This document shows, piece after piece, positions 61,349-64,000 of a stretch of 64,000 nt of DNA. The notes under the pieces are model-generated. The model searched no databases. It was not told where the DNA came from and saw only the letters and a program-made list of their open reading frames with translations. Every line of letters begins with the position of its first letter. The first letter of the stretch is position 1. Location of the stretch: positions 7,688,001 to 7,752,000 of the forward strand of contig NZ_CP108508.1 of assembly GCF_035917275.1 (NCBI RefSeq), in the 5' to 3' direction. This DNA is from Streptomyces sp. NBC_01237 (GTDB lineage: Bacteria; Actinomycetota; Actinomycetes; Streptomycetales; Streptomycetaceae). The position numbers were made by a program, and so were the translations under genes.

Positions 61349-62298
61349 GCCGGACCGTGGAGGGACAGACGACGTACATGTCGGCACCGGTACAGGCCGC
61401 ATACAGCTACTGCGAGGCCGTCACCGGACAGCAGGCGCGTAACTTCGCGTACGGCATCAGGCTGCTGCCGTACGAGAAGCGGCAGGCCATGTCGGCGCTG
61501 TACGCCTTCTCCCGTCGGGTCGACGACATCGGCGACGGTGAGCTGGCCCCGGAGATCAAGCGGACCCGGCTGGAGAGCACCCGCGGGCTGCTCGACCGGA
61601 TCCGCAACGGCGCCGTCGACGAGGACGACACCGACCCGGTGGCCGTCGCGCTCGCCGACGCCGCCCGGCGCTTCCCGCTGCCCCTGGGCGGTCTCGACGA
61701 GCTGATCGACGGCGTGCTGATGGATGTGCGCGGCGCGACGTACGAGACCTGGGACGACCTGAAGATCTACTGCCGCTGTGTCGCGGGCGCCATCGGGCGG
61801 CTCAGCCTGGGCGTCTTCGGTACCGAGCCGGGCGCACCCGGCGCCGACCGCGCCGCGGAGTACGCCGACACCCTCGGCCTCGCCCTCCAGCTCACCAACA
61901 TCCTGCGCGACGTCCGCGAGGACGCCGGCAACGGGCGCACCTACCTGCCCGCCGACGACCTCGCCAAGTTCGGCTGCTCCGCGGGATTCCACCGGGCCAC
62001 TCCGCCGCCCGGCTCGGACTTCGCGGGTCTGATCCACTTCGAGGTCCGCCGGGCCCGCGCCCTGTTCGCCGAGGGCTACCGGCTGCTGCCGATGCTGGAC
62101 CGCCGCAGCGGAGCCTGTGTGGCCGCCATGGCCGGGATCTACCGCCGCCTCCTGGACCGGATCGAACGCGACCCCGAGGCCGTGCTCCGCGGCCGGGTCT
62201 CGCTGCCCGGCCACGAGAAGGCGTATGTCGCGGTGCGCGGTCTGTCGGGCCTCGACGCCCGCCACATCTCGAAGCTCACGGCCAGGGGGCGGACCTGA
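61345..62298 (+). CDS. hpnD: Presqualene diphosphate synthase HpnD
   Basis: 317 residues. Motifs VDDIGDGEL and LTNILRDVREDAGNGRTYLP are complete and the YCEAVTGQQARNFAYGI N-terminal block is typical. It joins two farnesyl diphosphates into presqualene diphosphate. It is clearly a paralogue of HpnC in the same fold. ATG 61345 overlaps the hpnC stop by ATGA; a 130-nt spacer without a gene precedes hpnE. Confidence 0.94.
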   Translation: MSRTVEGQTTYMSAPVQAAYSYCEAVTGQQARNFAYGIRLLPYEKRQAMSALYAFSRRVDDIGDGELAPEIKRTRLESTRGLLDRIRNGAVDEDDTDPVAVALADAARRFPLPLGGLDELIDGVLMDVRGATYETWDDLKIYCRCVAGAIGRLSLGVFGTEPGAPGADRAAEYADTLGLALQLTNILRDVREDAGNGRTYLPADDLAKFGCSAGFHRATPPPGSDFAGLIHFEVRRARALFAEGYRLLPMLDRRSGACVAAMAGIYRRLLDRIERDPEAVLRGRVSLPGHEKAYVAVRGLSGLDARHISKLTARGRT

Positions 62299-62428
62299 TG
62301 GACCGCACCGGGCCCGGCCACCGGGCAACCCTCCGGTGGCCCGGCGCGTCCCTGACTGCGACGATCTGGATGCCGATGTTCCGGCCGACGGCGCCCGATG
62401 CGGCGACGAGGTCACGAAAGGGGGACGC

Positions 62429-63814
62429 ATGAGCGACGAGAGCCCGCGCTCCCGCGCGGTGGTCGTCGGCGGCGGTATCGCGGGGATCACAGCGGCCCTC
62501 CGGCTGGCCGATGCCGGACTTGACGTGACCCTGCTCGAAGGGCGGCCCCGGCTCGGCGGACTCGCCTTCTCCTTCCAGCGCGGCGAGCTGACCGTCGACA
62601 ACGGCCAGCACGTCTATCTGCGCTGCTGCACCGGCTACCGCTGGTTCCTGGACCGGGTCGGAGGCGCCCATCTGGCGCCCCTCCAGGACCGCCTCGACGT
62701 GCCCGTGCTCGATGTCGGGCGGGCCGCGGGCCCCCGCCTGGGACGGCTGCGCCGCAACAACCTCCCCGTACCCCTGCACCTGGCCGCCGGGCTCGCGGCC
62801 TACCCGCACCTCTCGCTCGCCGAGAAGGCGAGCGTCGGGCGGGCGGCGCTGGCGCTCGGGCGGCTGGATCCGGCCGACCCCGCGCTCGACGAGATCGACT
62901 TCGCCACCTGGCTGCGACAGCACGGCCAGTCGCAGCGGACCATCGAAGCGCTCTGGGACCTCGTCGGCGTGGCCACCCTGAACGCGACCGCGCCGAACGC
63001 CTCCATGGCACTCGCCGCGAAGGTCTTCAAGACCGGTCTGCTCTCCGAGCCCGGCGCCGCCGACATCGGCTGGGCCGTCGTGCCGCTCGGCGAACTGCAC
63101 GACACCCTCGCCCGCAAGGCGCTCGACTCCGCGGGGGTACGGACCGAGCTGCGCGCCAAGGTGGGCTCCCTGAGCCGCACCGAGGACGGCGGCTGGGCCG
63201 TCGAGAGCGGCGGGGAACGGATCGTGGCGGACACCGTCGTCCTGGCCGTGCCGCAGACCGAGACCCACGGCCTGCTGCCCGAAGGCGCGCTGGACGAGCC
63301 GGAGCTGCTGCTCGACATCGACTCCGCGCCGATCCTCAACGTGCACGTCGTCTACGACCGCAAGGTCCTGCGCCGGCCGTTCTTCGCCGCGCTCGGCTCC
63401 CCGGTCCAGTGGGTCTTCGACCGCACCGAATCCTCCGGCCTCACCGGCGGCGGACAGTATCTGGCGGTCTCCCAGTCCGCGGCCCAGGACGAGATCGACC
63501 TGCCCGTCGCCGAGCTGCGCGCCCGCTATCTGCCCGAACTGGAACGGCTCCTGCCGGCCGCCCGGGGGGCCGGTATCCGCGACTTCTTCGTCACCCGCGA
63601 ACGCACCGCGACCTTCGCGCCCGCGCCGGGCGTCGGCCGGCTGCGACCCGGACCCCGCACCCGTGCCCCCGGCCTGCACCTGGCGGGCGCGTGGACCGCC
63701 ACCGGCTGGCCCGCGACGATGGAGGGCGCCGTGCGCAGTGGCGTCAGCGCCGCCGACGCCGCGCTCGTGGACCTCGGTCGCACCCTTGGACATCCGCTGC
63801 AGGAGGCGGCATGA
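62429..63814 (+). CDS. hpnE: Hydroxysqualene dehydroxylase HpnE
   Basis: 461 residues, FAD-dependent amine-oxidase fold: VVVGGGIAGITAALRLADAG, LEGRPRLGGLAFSF, DNGQHVYLRCCTGY, and the C-terminal LHLAGAWTATGWPATMEGAV that contacts FAD. It reduces hydroxysqualene to squalene in the HpnCDE route. ATG 62429 has AAAGGGGG 5 nt upstream; the frame is open upstream but the GGGIAG motif sits 13 residues in. Its stop overlaps the next start by ATGA. Confidence 0.93.
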   Translation: MSDESPRSRAVVVGGGIAGITAALRLADAGLDVTLLEGRPRLGGLAFSFQRGELTVDNGQHVYLRCCTGYRWFLDRVGGAHLAPLQDRLDVPVLDVGRAAGPRLGRLRRNNLPVPLHLAAGLAAYPHLSLAEKASVGRAALALGRLDPADPALDEIDFATWLRQHGQSQRTIEALWDLVGVATLNATAPNASMALAAKVFKTGLLSEPGAADIGWAVVPLGELHDTLARKALDSAGVRTELRAKVGSLSRTEDGGWAVESGGERIVADTVVLAVPQTETHGLLPEGALDEPELLLDIDSAPILNVHVVYDRKVLRRPFFAALGSPVQWVFDRTESSGLTGGGQYLAVSQSAAQDEIDLPVAELRARYLPELERLLPAARGAGIRDFFVTRERTATFAPAPGVGRLRPGPRTRAPGLHLAGAWTATGWPATMEGAVRSGVSAADAALVDLGRTLGHPLQEAA

Positions 63815-64000
63815 GCAGTACCACCGGAACAAGAGGAGAGTCAGTGACCCCGGCGAATCCGGCTTTCGACACCGTGGCAGACACCGCGGACGTCACCGCG
63901 CTTCTGGAGCGTGGACGGGCCCTGTCAGCGCCGGTGCTGCGGGCTGCCGTGGACCGGCTCGCGCCGCCCATGGACACCGTCGCCGCCTACCACTTCGGCT
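63811..64000 (+). CDS. Polyprenyl diphosphate synthase, 5' part
   Basis: Partial; the window ends after about 63 codons. The visible N-terminus (VTALLERGRALSAPVLRAAV, then RLAPPMDTVAAYHFG) is the usual lead-in of class I (E)-prenyl synthases that follow hpnE in Streptomyces hopanoid operons and make farnesyl or geranylgeranyl diphosphate. The Asp-rich motifs lie beyond the window. ATG 63811 couples it to hpnE; GTG 63844 with a strong AGAGGAGAG site 5 nt upstream is a real alternative start. Confidence 0.75.
   Translation, partial: MSSTTGTRGESVTPANPAFDTVADTADVTALLERGRALSAPVLRAAVDRLAPPMDTVAAYHFG

Overview
The window is high-GC DNA with codon use strongly biased to G/C in the third position, frequent GTG and TTG starts, leaderless-looking promoters, and families found together only in Streptomyces or close relatives: WhiB, an SsgA-family sporulation protein, an XRE/DUF5753 regulator with a DUF397-like partner, a DUF5941 protein and an actinomycete hopanoid cluster. 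It reads as a chromosomal segment of a Streptomyces species. From memory, the order ssgD - Tex - SCO6745-like - idi - CDF - hpn resembles the SCO67xx region of S. coelicolor; this was not checked by search. No phage, integrase, plasmid or CRISPR signal was seen.

Layout. 1-4085: an alkanesulfonate uptake and desulfonation operon (ssuA partial, ssuC, ssuB, a cytosolic solute-binding-fold protein, ssuD). 4086-5652: a decayed flavoprotein start, a two-domain VOC protein and a WhiB regulator. 5812-5975: a MITE. 6040-12352: an unusual block in which a tRNA-Val(GAC)-like gene lies 16 nt ahead of a zinc-finger/SDR gene overlapped by a leucine-rich-repeat gene and followed by a 1127-residue helical-repeat gene. 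12544-16739 (minus): acyl-ACP desaturase, dimethylarginine hydrolase and a UvrA-like ATPase. 16949-19046: XRE/DUF397-like/ATPase-fold regulators and ssgD. 19231-23059: BNR protein, YciI, endonuclease V, a small membrane protein and a saccharopine-dehydrogenase-like reductase. 23264-29974: CoA transferase, acyl-CoA dehydrogenase, thiolase and FadB with a MerR regulator. 30110-43279: macrodomain, TetR, MpaB-like oxygenase, LacI, two secreted peptidases, a BCCT transporter, ABC-F and Tex. 43453-52676: SCO6745-like, two DJ-1/PfpI proteins, enoyl-CoA hydratase, DUF308, anti-sigma-like kinase, idi, a methyltransferase-GNAT fusion, a CDF transporter and galE.

52905-59975 is a tightly overlapping operon: DUF5941/CDP-alcohol phosphotransferase, nucleotidyltransferase, glycerol-1-phosphate-dehydrogenase-like enzyme, a second CDP-alcohol phosphotransferase, glycosyltransferase and a TagG/TagH-type exporter. 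It has the logic of making an activated headgroup, joining it by phosphodiester transfer, glycosylating it and exporting the product, so it probably builds a cell-envelope glycopolymer or phosphoglycolipid. 60428-64000 starts the hopanoid operon (hpnC, hpnD, hpnE, polyprenyl diphosphate synthase); idi upstream would supply isoprenoid precursors. The two most interesting areas are the tRNA/SDR/LRR/helical-repeat block and the 52905-59975 envelope operon.
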